From Humisphaera borealis (GTDB lineage Bacteria > Planctomycetota > Phycisphaerae > Tepidisphaerales > Tepidisphaeraceae): a stretch of DNA of 64,000 nucleotides. Position 1 is the first letter of the stretch. The number at the start of each line of letters is the position of its first letter. The notes beneath the pieces were generated by a model. That model saw nothing but the letters and a program-made list of their open reading frames with translations. It did not search any database and was not told the DNA's origin. Both the position numbers and the translations under genes were made by a program. The stretch covers positions 496,001 through 560,000 of the forward strand of contig NZ_CP063458.1 in NCBI RefSeq assembly GCF_015169395.1, given 5' to 3'. Shown here piece by piece: positions 28,473 to 37,509 of the stretch.

Positions 28473-29515
28473 TAGCGCACCCGGCAGAACAAACTGTGTC
28501 AGCCCTCCCCCTGGACAGCCTTGTCACTTCGATCGACGCCGGGCTGGCTGCACGAGGTATCGGTGCCCGAGTGTCGACACTTACTCGGTCGCCTTCCCCA
28601 TATAGCACCAGCTTCGCGTTGGAAGATCTGGAGGCCACCCTAAACGACGGGAGTCAGCTCAGGCTCGTCTTGAAGCATCTTCAATGGTCGTCGTTGCTGC
28701 CGGCTGCACGTCAGGTCCGACCTCATTTCCTCCATGACCCGACCCGCGAGATCTGTGTCTACCGCGATGTCCTCTGTGAACAACTGGACACGCCATACCT
28801 CTACGCCGCCGGTTCCAACGAGCCGCCGGGCTGTTCCTGGCTGGTACTGGAGCGAGTGGCAGGTGAGAAGCTGTGTCATACCGGCGAGTTGGAGGTCTGG
28901 CAGGAGGCCGCCCGCTGGCTGGCCGACGCGCAGGCGAAGTTCAGCCCCGCGGCGGGCGCGATTCAGGTGAAGGTGCCGCTTTTACGACACGATCGCGCGT
29001 ATTACCTGGGATGGCTGGCGCGGGCCTCGGCGGCGTCGACTTCGCAGAATCGCCAGGGCTACCTGTCCTCCGCGCTGCGGTGTTTTGAACGAATCATCCC
29101 GAGACTCGCAGACTCTGCACAGTCCGTGATTCATGGAGAGTTCTATGCATCGAACATTCTGGTTCGCGCAGACAGGCCGGCCGGGAAAAGAATCTGCCCG
29201 GTGGACTGGGAAATGGCTGCGATCGGTCCCGCTCTGACCGACCTGGCCGCGTTGACCGCTGGCAATTGGCGAACGGAAGATCGCATGCAGATCGAGGCGG
29301 CTTATCACCGGTGTCGTCCCCTCGCTTGCGCGAAAATGACCCGTCACGAGATTGAATGGCTACTCGACGCTTGCCGACTCGCACTGGCGATCCAGTGGAT
29401 CGGCTGGTCAGATGGATGGACGCCTCCGTCCGATCAGGCTCATGATTGGTACGCCGAAGCAGTTTCGCTCGTCAGATGTCTCGACGGGGGCATCCGACCA
29501 GGTCGACCGGCCTGA
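28469..29515 (+). CDS. Phosphotransferase-fold protein (APH family, HGE variant)
   Basis: 348 residues. The catalytic loop reads VIHGEFYASNILV, so the usual HGD Asp is Glu. The second metal site is CPVDWEMAAIGPALTDLAAL. The upstream half carries a kinase N-lobe-like stretch (LRLVLKHLQW). The chosen start is TTG at 28469, inside a TTGA overlap with the previous stop. GTG at 28496 is an alternative. It may phosphorylate a sugar or amino sugar, or may be altered in activity because of the Asp to Glu change. It belongs to the short plus-strand operon with paralogues 3 and 4. Confidence 0.8.
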   Translation: MIAHPAEQTVSALPLDSLVTSIDAGLAARGIGARVSTLTRSPSPYSTSFALEDLEATLNDGSQLRLVLKHLQWSSLLPAARQVRPHFLHDPTREICVYRDVLCEQLDTPYLYAAGSNEPPGCSWLVLERVAGEKLCHTGELEVWQEAARWLADAQAKFSPAAGAIQVKVPLLRHDRAYYLGWLARASAASTSQNRQGYLSSALRCFERIIPRLADSAQSVIHGEFYASNILVRADRPAGKRICPVDWEMAAIGPALTDLAALTAGNWRTEDRMQIEAAYHRCRPLACAKMTRHEIEWLLDACRLALAIQWIGWSDGWTPPSDQAHDWYAEAVSLVRCLDGGIRPGRPA

Positions 29516-29594
29516 AGGGCGCGTTATATCACGCATGTTCGATAAGGTTGTTCAATGAAAGGTGGTTCGTTAGCGACCGCCGGATGCTCCAGCA

Positions 29595-30590
29595 ATGTCC
29601 CGAATACACACAACCGTACTACCAGGGTTCGACCATCCGATGTGCGGACCAGAGGTTTGGACCCGCCTCTTGTCCTGCGGCGAGACGAACACGCTGTTCC
29701 AGACGCGCGAGTGGCTTCTGCCATGGCGCAGGGCGCTCGACGAAGGCAAGCTCCTCCTCATCGTCGCCGAGTGCGACGATCAGGTCGTCGCGCTCGCGCC
29801 TCTGTTCGCAAGTGAAGGCATGGTCTTCTTCCTAGGCGCAGGCGAATCGGACTATCTCGACTTCATCGGCGATACGAGTCACCCGGAGGTGCTGCCAGCC
29901 ATACTGGAAGCTGCCCGAGCCGCAACGCCCGGTTTCCTCGGGTTTCGATTTCACCTTGTTCCCTCCGCATCCAGAACCGGGGATCGCCTCCGCCTTGCCG
30001 CGGCACAACTCGGGCTGGCGTGCTTTATCGAAAAGGAACTACCGGCGTATGAAATAGACATGATCCAGCACGCCGACTTCCTGCGAACGACAACAAGCCG
30101 GAGCATGTTGAAAAGAGAAACCTACTTCAGGAATAACGGCCGGTTCGAGATACAACGACTGCGCGATCCCGAAGACGTACGGACACACCTCCCGGCGTTC
30201 TTTGAACAACACGCCGCGCGATGGGCCGGCAAGGACTATCAGAGCCCTTTCCTGGTGCCTCGTCGCCGGGAATGGCTTGAATACGCCGTGGAGTCCACCG
30301 GCCGGGCTGGTTGGCTGCGCTTGCGCAGGCTGGACTGGAACGATCGCCCCCTGGCGATTTCCTTCTCGTGGAGTTATCGCGGTGTTCACTACGCGGGGCC
30401 GTGGAGCTTCGACATCGAACACGGACGCCATTGCCCGGGCCATGTCATTCTTCGACACGCCATCCTGGATGCGCTTGATGAGGGCCTGCTTGTGTACGAC
30501 CTGCGCGGCGGCGACGACCAGTATAAGTCACGGTTCCCGACGCGGACCAAGTCAACGACAACCTGGGGGCTCTACCCACCGGGCGATTGA
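29595..30590 (+). CDS. CelD/BcsL-type GNAT acetyltransferase
   Basis: 331 residues with two related halves, as in the FemAB-like/CelD group: TLFQTREWLLPWRRAL early, VALAPLFASEG and GESDYLDFIGD, then a second half with RPLAISFSWSYRGVHYAGPW and a C-terminal DLRGGDDQYKSRFP, the most typical segment of the family. Proteins of this type sit in exopolysaccharide and cellulose loci and probably acylate or N-acetylate sugar or amino substrates. It is last in the plus-strand gene run, with an 80-base gap from the phosphotransferase. Confidence 0.85.
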   Translation: MSRIHTTVLPGFDHPMCGPEVWTRLLSCGETNTLFQTREWLLPWRRALDEGKLLLIVAECDDQVVALAPLFASEGMVFFLGAGESDYLDFIGDTSHPEVLPAILEAARAATPGFLGFRFHLVPSASRTGDRLRLAAAQLGLACFIEKELPAYEIDMIQHADFLRTTTSRSMLKRETYFRNNGRFEIQRLRDPEDVRTHLPAFFEQHAARWAGKDYQSPFLVPRRREWLEYAVESTGRAGWLRLRRLDWNDRPLAISFSWSYRGVHYAGPWSFDIEHGRHCPGHVILRHAILDALDEGLLVYDLRGGDDQYKSRFPTRTKSTTTWGLYPPGD

Positions 30591-30675
30591 TCGACGTTGC
30601 AGAGGCGACACACGCGTTTGGCTCCACGCGCGTGGCAGAGCGGATAATCGAGTCGCGGGTGGCAGGGGTCTTCGC

Positions 30676-30710
30676 ACTTAAAAACAGAAACCGCTGGCGT
30701 GCCAGCGGTT
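30676..30710 (-). terminator. Rho-independent terminator (minus strand)
   Basis: The stem AACCGCTGGC (30689-30698) pairs perfectly with GCCAGCGGTT (30701-30710). Read on the minus strand it is followed by TCTGTTTTT. It would end minus-strand transcription coming from the tRNA-like remnant at 30744-30765. The same position could also act weakly for the plus-strand run that ends at 30590. Confidence 0.65.
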
Positions 30711-30743
30711 GCGACGGAGTGCGAATGTTCGCCGTTCGTTGTA

Positions 30744-30765
30744 GTGGGCGGTACAGGACTCGAAC
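30744..30765 (-). other. tRNA 3'-end-like remnant (possible attachment-site core)
   Basis: Read on the minus strand, this is a T-loop TTCGAGT with the 3' T-stem CCTGT and an acceptor-like GCCCAC end. The 5' half does not fold: the bases before the loop (GGGTG) do not pair with CCTGT, and no matching 5' acceptor strand is present upstream. It therefore looks like the last ~22 bases of a tRNA. Such 3' ends are the usual cores of integrase attachment sites. A minus-strand terminator directly follows, as after a real tRNA. It could also be a chance match. Confidence 0.4.
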
Positions 30766-30770
30766 ACCCG

Positions 30771-30917
30771 CACGATCCCCCGAGGATTTCGCCGGTCGGC
30801 GGTTCCGGTGGCGCACAAGGCGGCGCAGTCGATAACGAACTGACCCGGGTCATGAATCTGTGGAGCGGACTGTCAGCCGAGATGCGGCGTGGGCTGCTGA
30901 GACTTGTCGAAGGATAG
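30771..30917 (+). pseudogene. Possible C-terminal remnant of a recombinase-associated reading frame
   Basis: The plus-strand frame through the tRNA-like remnant continues to a stop at 30917 with an ending of the form ELTRVMNLWSGLSAEMRRGL. This resembles short helical tails I associate with planctomycete integrase genes. There is no recognisable integrase core next to it. Low confidence; it may be noncoding. Confidence 0.25.
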
Positions 30918-30957
30918 TCAGTAGGCAACAAACCTCTCCGCCGGATCGCCTCTGACG

Positions 30958-32091
30958 CTACACTACGCGAAGAAGTCTCCCCAACACTTTCCCAAGATGG
31001 CGAACGTAGGCGGCTCGAATCTTCTGCCGAAACGCCGGCTGATCGGCGAGCTTCGACAATTCGGCGTGGACATTCCTCCATTCGGACGCACCCGGGTCGA
31101 AGTTCACCCCTGTGGCTCCCAAATTGACCCAGAATCGCATCCGCAGTGCCGATTTCCATAAGTATATAAGCCCCCGGCGGACTGCCGGGCTTGGATTGGG
31201 GTAGTCGTAGTCGATGTCGACGATGACTTCGTGCGCCCCTGTTGCGGCGGCACGGCGGAGGAACTGGTCGATCTCAAGCGCACTGAAATTCTCCTCCTTC
31301 ATGATGTATTTGAGCACGGCCCGGCACCCGGCCTGGACATACTCGTCGAGGTTCTGCCATACAGCTGGCAGAAGGTCTTTCCCCTTCATTGTTTTCCAAG
31401 TGGCAGGAAAACCGGCGTCGAGCGAGCAGAGGATGTTGATTCGTTTCGTAGCGATACCCTCGCGAATTGACCGGGGCATGACGGTGCCGTTGGTGTGAAC
31501 CCAGGTCGTCCCACCTGCCAGAGTCGCGAAGGTCAGGATTTGGTCGAACTCCCGATAGATCGTTGGCTCGCCGCCGCCCCAGTCGAATGTCGCACCGGGA
31601 TCGAGGAACCTGGCGGCGGAAAGCTGTCGCAGTGCGGGAAGGACCAGGTACGGCGTGAACCCGTCGCGGAAAACCGCCGGGTCGGCCGTCTGCAGGAAGC
31701 AATAGTTGCACTCGATGTTGCAGTGGGAGAAGTGGGCGATCGCGACCAGTGCAATCGGATAGCTCGGCGCTTTCCAGACGCGCTTGACCAGGTGCGGGCA
31801 ACCCCGGCACGCGGCATGACCATCTCCCTGATTCTCGCGAATGATCCGCGCCCGCGCGGAGGCGATCGCGCTTAAATCGAGTACTCCGCCGTTGTAGTCG
31901 CACAAGTGCGGAAAGCCGGTCCCATGGTGGACGATCAGGCAGGCGTTCACGCTCCGCCGGTTGAACGCCAGCCCGTGTTCCAGCCAGGGGCAGCTGGGGT
32001 AGGGCTGACTACGATCCACCTGCGGTTGTGGCTCGTTTAGCGTGAGCAACGTGGATAAAACCTTGAGTTGCACGATGCTCATGAACTTCAC
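30958..32091 (-). CDS. Radical SAM protein
   Basis: 377 residues. C124, C128 and C131 form the CxxxCxxC motif (SHCNIECNYC) that holds the SAM-binding [4Fe-4S] cluster. FDWGGGEPTIYREF is the GGE/GEP-type SAM ribose contact, and VHTNGT and CSLDAG follow in order. Extra cysteines at about 34, 51, 64, 95 and 98 (CRGCPH) lie before the barrel and could bind another cluster. Its start overlaps the aminotransferase stop by 4 bases, so the three-gene set radical SAM, aminotransferase, aldo/keto reductase is one operon. The substrate is unknown; a sugar or amino acid modification is plausible. Confidence 0.88.
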   Translation of the reverse strand: MKFMSIVQLKVLSTLLTLNEPQPQVDRSQPYPSCPWLEHGLAFNRRSVNACLIVHHGTGFPHLCDYNGGVLDLSAIASARARIIRENQGDGHAACRGCPHLVKRVWKAPSYPIALVAIAHFSHCNIECNYCFLQTADPAVFRDGFTPYLVLPALRQLSAARFLDPGATFDWGGGEPTIYREFDQILTFATLAGGTTWVHTNGTVMPRSIREGIATKRINILCSLDAGFPATWKTMKGKDLLPAVWQNLDEYVQAGCRAVLKYIMKEENFSALEIDQFLRRAAATGAHEVIVDIDYDYPNPSPAVRRGLIYLWKSALRMRFWVNLGATGVNFDPGASEWRNVHAELSKLADQPAFRQKIRAAYVRHLGKVLGRLLRVV

Positions 32092-33752
32092 ACCACCGGT
32101 GGAATCTCGAGCGAGTTGACGAGGGACCGATGCGCGGCCGCCTGGAGTATCGCCGCAAACGCCCCGCGGAACGCATCGACTGTTCTCTCCAATTCGGCAT
32201 CGCCATGAGCGGCACTGGGCAACATGAACCCGCGAAAGGTCAGTATGCCTCGGGCCAGCAGCTCCCGGTGCAGCAGTGTGCGAAGCAGTGTTCTGCGGTT
32301 GAGGTCAGGCTCATTGAATCGGTAGACCATTCGGTAGGGCGGGCTGACCAGTTCGCCGTCCATTCCCGACTCGACGCTGCACTCCGCAACGGCAGCGCGC
32401 AGACTCTCGCCGAATGAAGCCACTTTCGCCGGGATATCCTCCCGTTGATAGATCTGGAGTGCGGCACGCGCGGCCGCCAGGGAGTACGCGTCGCTCTTGA
32501 AGGTCGGGTGATAAAAGATCCTCGCGATGTGGTCCATCACCTCCCTCTGGCCCACCAGCGCAGCCAGTGGCATGCCGGAGGTCAACGCCTTACCGAAGCA
32601 CGCCAGGTCCGGCACGACACCCGTTGCATTCTGTACGTTGCCGCCGGGATGCCGAAAGCCGGTCATGATTTCGTCGAAGATCAGCACGCTGCCATAGGCC
32701 TGGCACATCGACTTTAGCGATCGCAGAAACGCGGCGTCGGCAACCCGCACGGGACCATCGACGCCCTCAACCTGTGCCGCCGGCTCCAGGATGACCCCGG
32801 CGATCTGCCCCGGATGATGCTCGAACAGCCGTGATACCTCCGCCAGGTCATTCGGAGCAAATCGGTTAGCACGGGACATCGCTGACGGATCGTGAAGTGA
32901 TTTCTCAAACACTGGCGCGAAAGGCTCCTGCCATCCGCTATATCCGCTGAAGAGGATCAGCGGACGGCCGGTCTTCACGCGGGCCAATCGGACGGCGGCG
33001 GTGCAGACGTCAGATCCGTTCTTTCCGAACAGCACTTTCTGCGCGCACGGAATCATCTCGCCAAGCTGATAGGCCACATCGATCTCCAACTCAGTCGGCA
33101 AGCTGAGGATTGCTCCGTTGCAAAGCGACTGGGCGACGGCCTCACGGATCTCCGGATGCGCATAGCCCAGAAGCGCCGATCCCCATCCCATCACATAATC
33201 GATCCATTCGTTGCCGTCGCCGTCGCGCACGCGGCAGCCGGCGGCTTCTCGGAGAAACAACGGATAGGGACGGCCGGAAGCCCCTCGTGTCACACCGCCG
33301 CTGGGCAAATAGAACGACGAACCGATCAGACTCCCGATCTGAAAGTAACCGGCCGCGTTGGAACCCTCGGCCGGCTCGGCGGCAACTTGAACCACCAGGG
33401 ACTCGACATTCTGATGCTCGAACCAGGTGACGTTCTGCTCGACCAGATTAAACGAAACGTCCTGCACGGCGCCGCCCAGCCCCAGGCGGGGCTCGACCGA
33501 GTGCAGGACGTAGAAAGTGGTCTCCTCACCCGGAAGGATGTCGCGTGGCACACGCACCATGTGGCGAATTGCCCCGTCCACTCGCATGACCAGGTCCACA
33601 GATCGCCCCTTTGGCTCGTCCGCGCGCCAAGTGCGCGTGCCGACGTTGCGGACATGAACATAGACCGCTTGTGCCGAAGATTGAGGCCAGCGCGATGGCA
33701 CATTGTGCCCGACCCATTCGACGCCGTAGAGATGAGGTGCGGACTGGCTCAA
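32088..33752 (-). CDS. Class III aminotransferase with N-terminal Ig-like domain
   Basis: 554 residues from a TTG at 33752, 8 bases after GGGGAG and overlapping the stop of the upstream frame (TTGA). About residues 20-130 form an Ig-like beta domain (VYVHVRNVGTRTW, DILPGEETTFYVL). The rest is a PLP-dependent class III (GSA-aminomutase-like) enzyme: WIDYVMGWGSALLGYAHPEI, LFGKNGSDVCTAAVRLAR, LIFDEIMTGFR with the PLP Asp, and CFGKALTSGMP with the PLP Lys. The frame stays open upstream and joins an aldo/keto reductase, but the joining ~135 residues are Arg/Pro-rich and unlike protein. I therefore treat this as a separate gene. Confidence 0.75.
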   Translation of the reverse strand: MSQSAPHLYGVEWVGHNVPSRWPQSSAQAVYVHVRNVGTRTWRADEPKGRSVDLVMRVDGAIRHMVRVPRDILPGEETTFYVLHSVEPRLGLGGAVQDVSFNLVEQNVTWFEHQNVESLVVQVAAEPAEGSNAAGYFQIGSLIGSSFYLPSGGVTRGASGRPYPLFLREAAGCRVRDGDGNEWIDYVMGWGSALLGYAHPEIREAVAQSLCNGAILSLPTELEIDVAYQLGEMIPCAQKVLFGKNGSDVCTAAVRLARVKTGRPLILFSGYSGWQEPFAPVFEKSLHDPSAMSRANRFAPNDLAEVSRLFEHHPGQIAGVILEPAAQVEGVDGPVRVADAAFLRSLKSMCQAYGSVLIFDEIMTGFRHPGGNVQNATGVVPDLACFGKALTSGMPLAALVGQREVMDHIARIFYHPTFKSDAYSLAAARAALQIYQREDIPAKVASFGESLRAAVAECSVESGMDGELVSPPYRMVYRFNEPDLNRRTLLRTLLHRELLARGILTFRGFMLPSAAHGDAELERTVDAFRGAFAAILQAAAHRSLVNSLEIPPVV

Positions 33753-35318
33753 GCAAACATCTCCCCGTCGGCGAGGTCCCGCCGAAACAGTTCGATCGAT
33801 CGCCACAATGGGATCGGGCGGACCTGATACTGCAGTTCGACCGCAAGAGATGTCGCGGGGCCGGTAACCGCCGGTGGCGGCCATTCCAGCACGAAATGGC
33901 ACCGCTCCCCCGGCATCACGTCGCACCGCAGCCCTTCGGCGATTGCGACATGGTTTCCGAGTTGGAATCGAAGGCGCACGCCGATCCCGATACCAGACCT
34001 GATCCACGGTCGGCGGCCGGTGTTCTCGACCTGCGCGCCAAACTTGCTTGAGTGATCGCGCCAATGGCAACTCGCGCGTGACCAGCCGTGCCGAACACCA
34101 TCGATCGCCACGCGGTGGTAGCCGCAATTCAGGAGGTGGCTGAACCCGGCCTTCTGAAACGCGTCGCAGCATGGTCTGGTGCAGCCTGTCGAGCGTGATC
34201 GGGATGTCGATCCGCGCCGGGCAACGGCAGGTCTGCTGCACGCATCCAGAGCACGTCGAAGGCCCCTGTGGCTGAAGGCGGAAGTACTCCACGTCTTCCC
34301 ACGTCTCGTAAGGCGAGGTGCGATACACGCCACCCATGTACGCAGCGCGAAATAGCCAAGCCACGGGCAGCCCCTGGCTGCACGTCGGCTCACATTCGCC
34401 GCAGCGGCTGCAGAGCGACGTCGTCATCTCGGCAATACGCAGTGCGTGTGGACCCGCCTCCGGTCGCGTTGCGATTCTTTCGGCGACGCCGGCGGATGCG
34501 TTCTCGATCGCTTCTTCAACGCTTGCCGTACCGGGTAGCACGCAAGAGACCTCCGGGTTCTCCAGGATCGCACGAAGGGCCTCGCCGGCGGCTACGCCCG
34601 AAGGGACCGCCGCTGAACCGTCCGGCGGCGGGAATGCTTTGCTGGGCGTCAGCATCCCGCCGGCCAGCGGAAGCATGATCATCAGTCCCATTCCCTTCGC
34701 CTTGCACAACGGAAACAGTTCCTCCCGCGTTCGGCGGATGTCTTCAAAGTGCCAGCTTGCCGGTGGATTCAGCGTCAGCGAATGAAACCCGAGCACGTTG
34801 TACGACAGCATGATCGCATCGAACACACCCGACTCGATCAGGCGTCGCGCGAACTCAGGCTTACCGTGGGTGGTGCAGAAGATCGCCCCCAGCCGGCCGG
34901 TTGCCTTCATCTTCTGGAGGAACTCCACCATCCCGTCTTTGCCCCAGACGTTTTCCTTGCCCGCCTCCCGATCCTCGACACTCGCGATGCCGAACAGCTC
35001 CAGCCGATCGGTCTTCAGCATCCGACAGGTGGACTCGAAGAGCCGCTCAAAATGTCGAACCTTGCCGGTCGCATTTCCGGAGGTGTCGTATCCATTCGAT
35101 GCGACGATGACCTTCCGACCCGATCGCAGGACTGCCTCGGCAACAAGGCGGTCGGCACCCTCGTAGTCCAGTGCCGTATGGACGATGCTGACACCGCGAT
35201 CAAAGCCCGCAAGGAGCGTATCAATCGCCTGAGTCCGCGGTACACGGCGTAACTGCGCGGTGCCGAACCCGACACAGGAGACTTGAATGCCGGAGGATCC
35301 GAGGGGACGGAACTGCAT
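33749..35318 (-). CDS. Aldo/keto reductase with ferredoxin-like clusters and Ig-like domain, probable frameshift
   Basis: It starts MQFRPLGSSGIQVSCVGFGT, a standard aldo/keto reductase entry, and the barrel runs to about residue 290. LCSRCGECEPTCSQG and a second cluster TCSGCVQQTCRCP follow, suggesting one or two iron-sulfur centres. After LHQTMLRR (about 34166) the protein-like sequence continues in the next frame: AFQKAGFSHLLNCGYHRVAI, then an Ig-like domain with KFGAQVENTGRRPW and DVMPGERCHFVLEW, stopping at 33749. One surplus base near 34166 would explain this. The Ig-like part parallels that of the aminotransferase next to it. Inactivated gene or sequencing error are both possible. Confidence 0.65.
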
Positions 35319-35440
35319 AACAAAAGCCCACTCGCCGCTACACAGAGGAGGATACCGTCATTAGCATCCACGAGATTCGACTCGCTTTCCAGAAGGCGGG
35401 GACCTGTGTTGATTTGGACATCGATTTCGGCGACGAACTA

Positions 35441-36366
35441 GGCTCTGTCTAACGGATGCCAAGTTCGGCGCTCGTTAGGAATTGCGCTTTCTATTATTGC
35501 ATGCCATGCTGCCTCCATACGGAGGTTCTGATGGCTCGCTACGAAATCACGGACGATCAATGGGCCCTTCTCAAGGACCTGTTTCCCAGGCAGGCTCGCG
35601 GCGGCAAGTGGCTCAATCATCGCACCGTCCTCAACGGCATGCTCTGGATTCTCCGCTCGGGCGCTCCTTGGCGTGACCTGCCCGAACGCTACGGCAAGTT
35701 CGGAACGGTCAACCAACGCTTCAACCGCTGGCGTCGCGACGGCACCTTCGACAAGATCCTCAAGGCCCTTCAGATCCGACTGGACAAGGCCGGTAAGATC
35801 GACTGGGACCTGTGGCTGGTCGACGGCACGAACATCCGCGCCGGCCGGGCCGCGGCCGGTGCTCGCAAAAAAAGCACCCGCTCGACACCCTCGAACCCGA
35901 CGACCACCACCTGGGCCGCAGCCGCGGCGGATGGGGATCCAAACTCCACCTGGTTACTGACGGCAAGGGCCTTATCCTCGGAGCCACCCTCACGGCCGGT
36001 CAGACGCACGAATCGACGCAACTCCACAACCTGATCCACAGTGTCCGCAGACCTCGTCGGATCGGCTGGCCCGATCAACTGGCAGGCGACAAGGGATACA
36101 GCTACGAATCAACTCGCCAGTTCCTCAAAGACTGCGGCATCGAGCCGGTCATCCCGCGAAAGAGCAACCAGAAACGCCCCAAAGGCGAACGTTTCGACAA
36201 GAAAACCTACCGAAAACGATCCCGCATCGAGCAGGCCGTGGGCTGGTTGAAAGAGTGCCGGAGACTGGCCACACGGTACGAAAAGCTCGGACTAAGCTTC
36301 CTTGGCTTCGTAAAACTCGGAATCATGCTGAAATACTTGAGGATTCTGGGTCCATTAGACAGAGCC
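35441..36366 (+). mobile_element. IS5-family (IS427-type) insertion sequence
   Basis: 926 bases with near-perfect terminal inverted repeats. The left end is GGCTCTGTCTAACGGA at 35441-35456. The right end, read inward, is GGCTCTGTCTAATGGA ending at 36366 (15 of 16 identical). The flanks carry a TA duplication (35439-35440 and 36367-36368), as expected for this group. It encodes one transposase by frameshifting. The intact ends and coding content suggest recent insertion. It marks the left edge of the AT-richer island. Confidence 0.88.
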
Positions 36367-36369
36367 TAG
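35531..36369 (+). CDS. IS5-family transposase (two frames joined by -1 frameshift)
   Basis: A GGAGG site lies 5 bases before the ATG. Frame 1 (YEITDDQWALLKDLFP, GMLWILRSGAPWRDLPERYG, DLWLVDGTNIRA with the first catalytic Asp) runs to an A7 run at 35867-35873. There a -1 slip gives KKKHPLDTLEPDDH, then SRGGWGSKLHLVTDGKG, QLAGDKGYSYEST (second Asp) and YRKRSRIEQAVGWLKECRR with the catalytic Glu. The DDE set is complete. Slippage on A runs is the known expression mode of this IS group, so it is probably functional rather than broken. Confidence 0.88.
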
Positions 36370-36705
36370 CTGCTCTTGAAGAACGTGCGTGCGCCGCCGT
36401 CGCCGGCTGGACGCGTGAACCCCATATTGCTGGCCGACGGAGGATAGGGCACCGGCTGGTCACCGGCGTGCCATCGACCACAGAGTTAGCGGGGCGGCAA
36501 AGTCTGAGTCTTCCTGTTGGCTCGTCTACGAGACAGATGATGCATCCCGACGCGATGCTTTTGATCGCCGTGGCCACGATAGCCGGCGTCCCAGTGAGAC
36601 TCTGGAACAGGAATGAGATGATGAAGGAGATGAGATGGCATGATCGGTGCCCTGACAGCGTCAGGTCACTGATGCCGAGGCGAAACCGTTCGGACCAGAT
36701 GCTTC
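36370..36705. other. Gene-poor stretch with a possible interrupted reading frame
   Basis: No gene is convincing. If the IS5 element and one TA are removed, the frame that reads ISIHEIRLAFQKAGTCVDLD before the element continues without a stop as ALEERACAAVAGW after it. It soon becomes Arg-rich and unlike protein. It may be the remains of a decayed gene hit by the insertion. Confidence 0.3.
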
Positions 36706-37294
36706 TCATCTGTCGATAGGTCGCCGGCGTGCGGACCGTCGTTTGACTTGACCCTCTTTCACTATTGCCTCTGGCCAATTGAACTCGTGCGATGTCTCGA
36801 ACTTTTCAAAAACCGCTAGCGCCTTCTTGTCAGGCTCGGTGACATCGTACCCACGGACGCTCAACCTGCATTCAAGACCCGCCAAGGTTGCTGAATCGCG
36901 AAAGTGCCTGTTGTGATATCCCCCATGGCAGTCCGGAATCCCTGCCACGAAGCTGCGGAGGTGGACCATCTCGTGAAGCAGCGTATGTAACGCCTCGCCC
37001 TTTCCCGCATTCAGGTGACCTGCCGAGATCGCAATCCAAGGTATTGTCCCCTTCTTACCTCGAAAGAGACCTGCGACCCCTACGTCAAGTCGCTCGACAG
37101 TGATCAAAATCTCGAAAGGAAGCAGATTGTCGAAGCAATGCGCATTAAGAAAGGAGTAGGCCCGCTCGAACTCTTCGATGATCTCCCGTACCGGCGACTG
37201 GACGGGGAGGATTGCGGGCGACGCTGTCGGTGTCGGTCACTCGGCTGAACCGGGCCCAGTCCTCGACAACTTCGTCGAGCAGTGCCGTCGTCAT
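36706..37294 (-). CDS. SprT-like zinc metallopeptidase domain protein, probable frameshift
   Basis: The C-terminal 130 residues hold TLLHEMVHLR, the HExxH zinc motif, and the HNRHF...L downstream segment of SprT-like proteins found on phages and plasmids. Good SprT-like sequence (REIIEEFERAYSFLNAHCFD) extends upstream without a start codon and meets a stop. It joins another frame that begins at ATG 37294 (MTTALLDEVVEDWARFSRVT), preceded by GGAG. One surplus base around 37212-37213 separates SVAR from ILPVQSPVREI. The gene is broken, or the base is a sequencing error. Confidence 0.65.
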
Positions 37295-37509
37295 CGCCGG
37301 AAACTCCGACCGCAGGCGCTGAGGGCGCGCCGGATGGTGTCGGCGTTCTCGAGCCCGCGCGCCGTCATGGGAACGGCACGGAAGGAGTCGCTCGACTTCA
37401 ACCGCTTGCCAAAATCCCTGTCGCCCCACCTCACTGCTGACTCTCGAGCAACGCCCAGCGTTTCAATCGTCGTCAGCGCGATCTGACCTACGTTGTTGGA
37501 TGACATCAA
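37291..37509 (-). pseudogene. Fragment of C1 (papain-like) peptidase
   Basis: 72 residues that match the middle of the intact peptidase at 58145-59191. NVGQIALTTIETLGV aligns with NAAQIALATVVKFGV, and RDFGKRLKSSDSFRAVPMTA with KDLAKRAKLNDVFRAVPLTA. The catalytic Cys region before it and the His/Asn region after it are missing, so this is a remnant. It ends in an overlap with the SprT-like start and abuts an oppositely oriented ARPP-1-like fragment, which points to a recombination join. Confidence 0.75.

Noticed and set aside
30744-30830. A complete minus-strand tRNA gene
   Set aside because: Only the 3' end matches; the T-stem does not pair and no 5' acceptor strand or anticodon arm is present.
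32088-35318. A single aldo/keto reductase-aminotransferase fusion protein
   Set aside because: The joining segment is Arg/Pro-rich noise while the other frame gives a clear Ig-like domain, a stop and a coupled start with a ribosome site.
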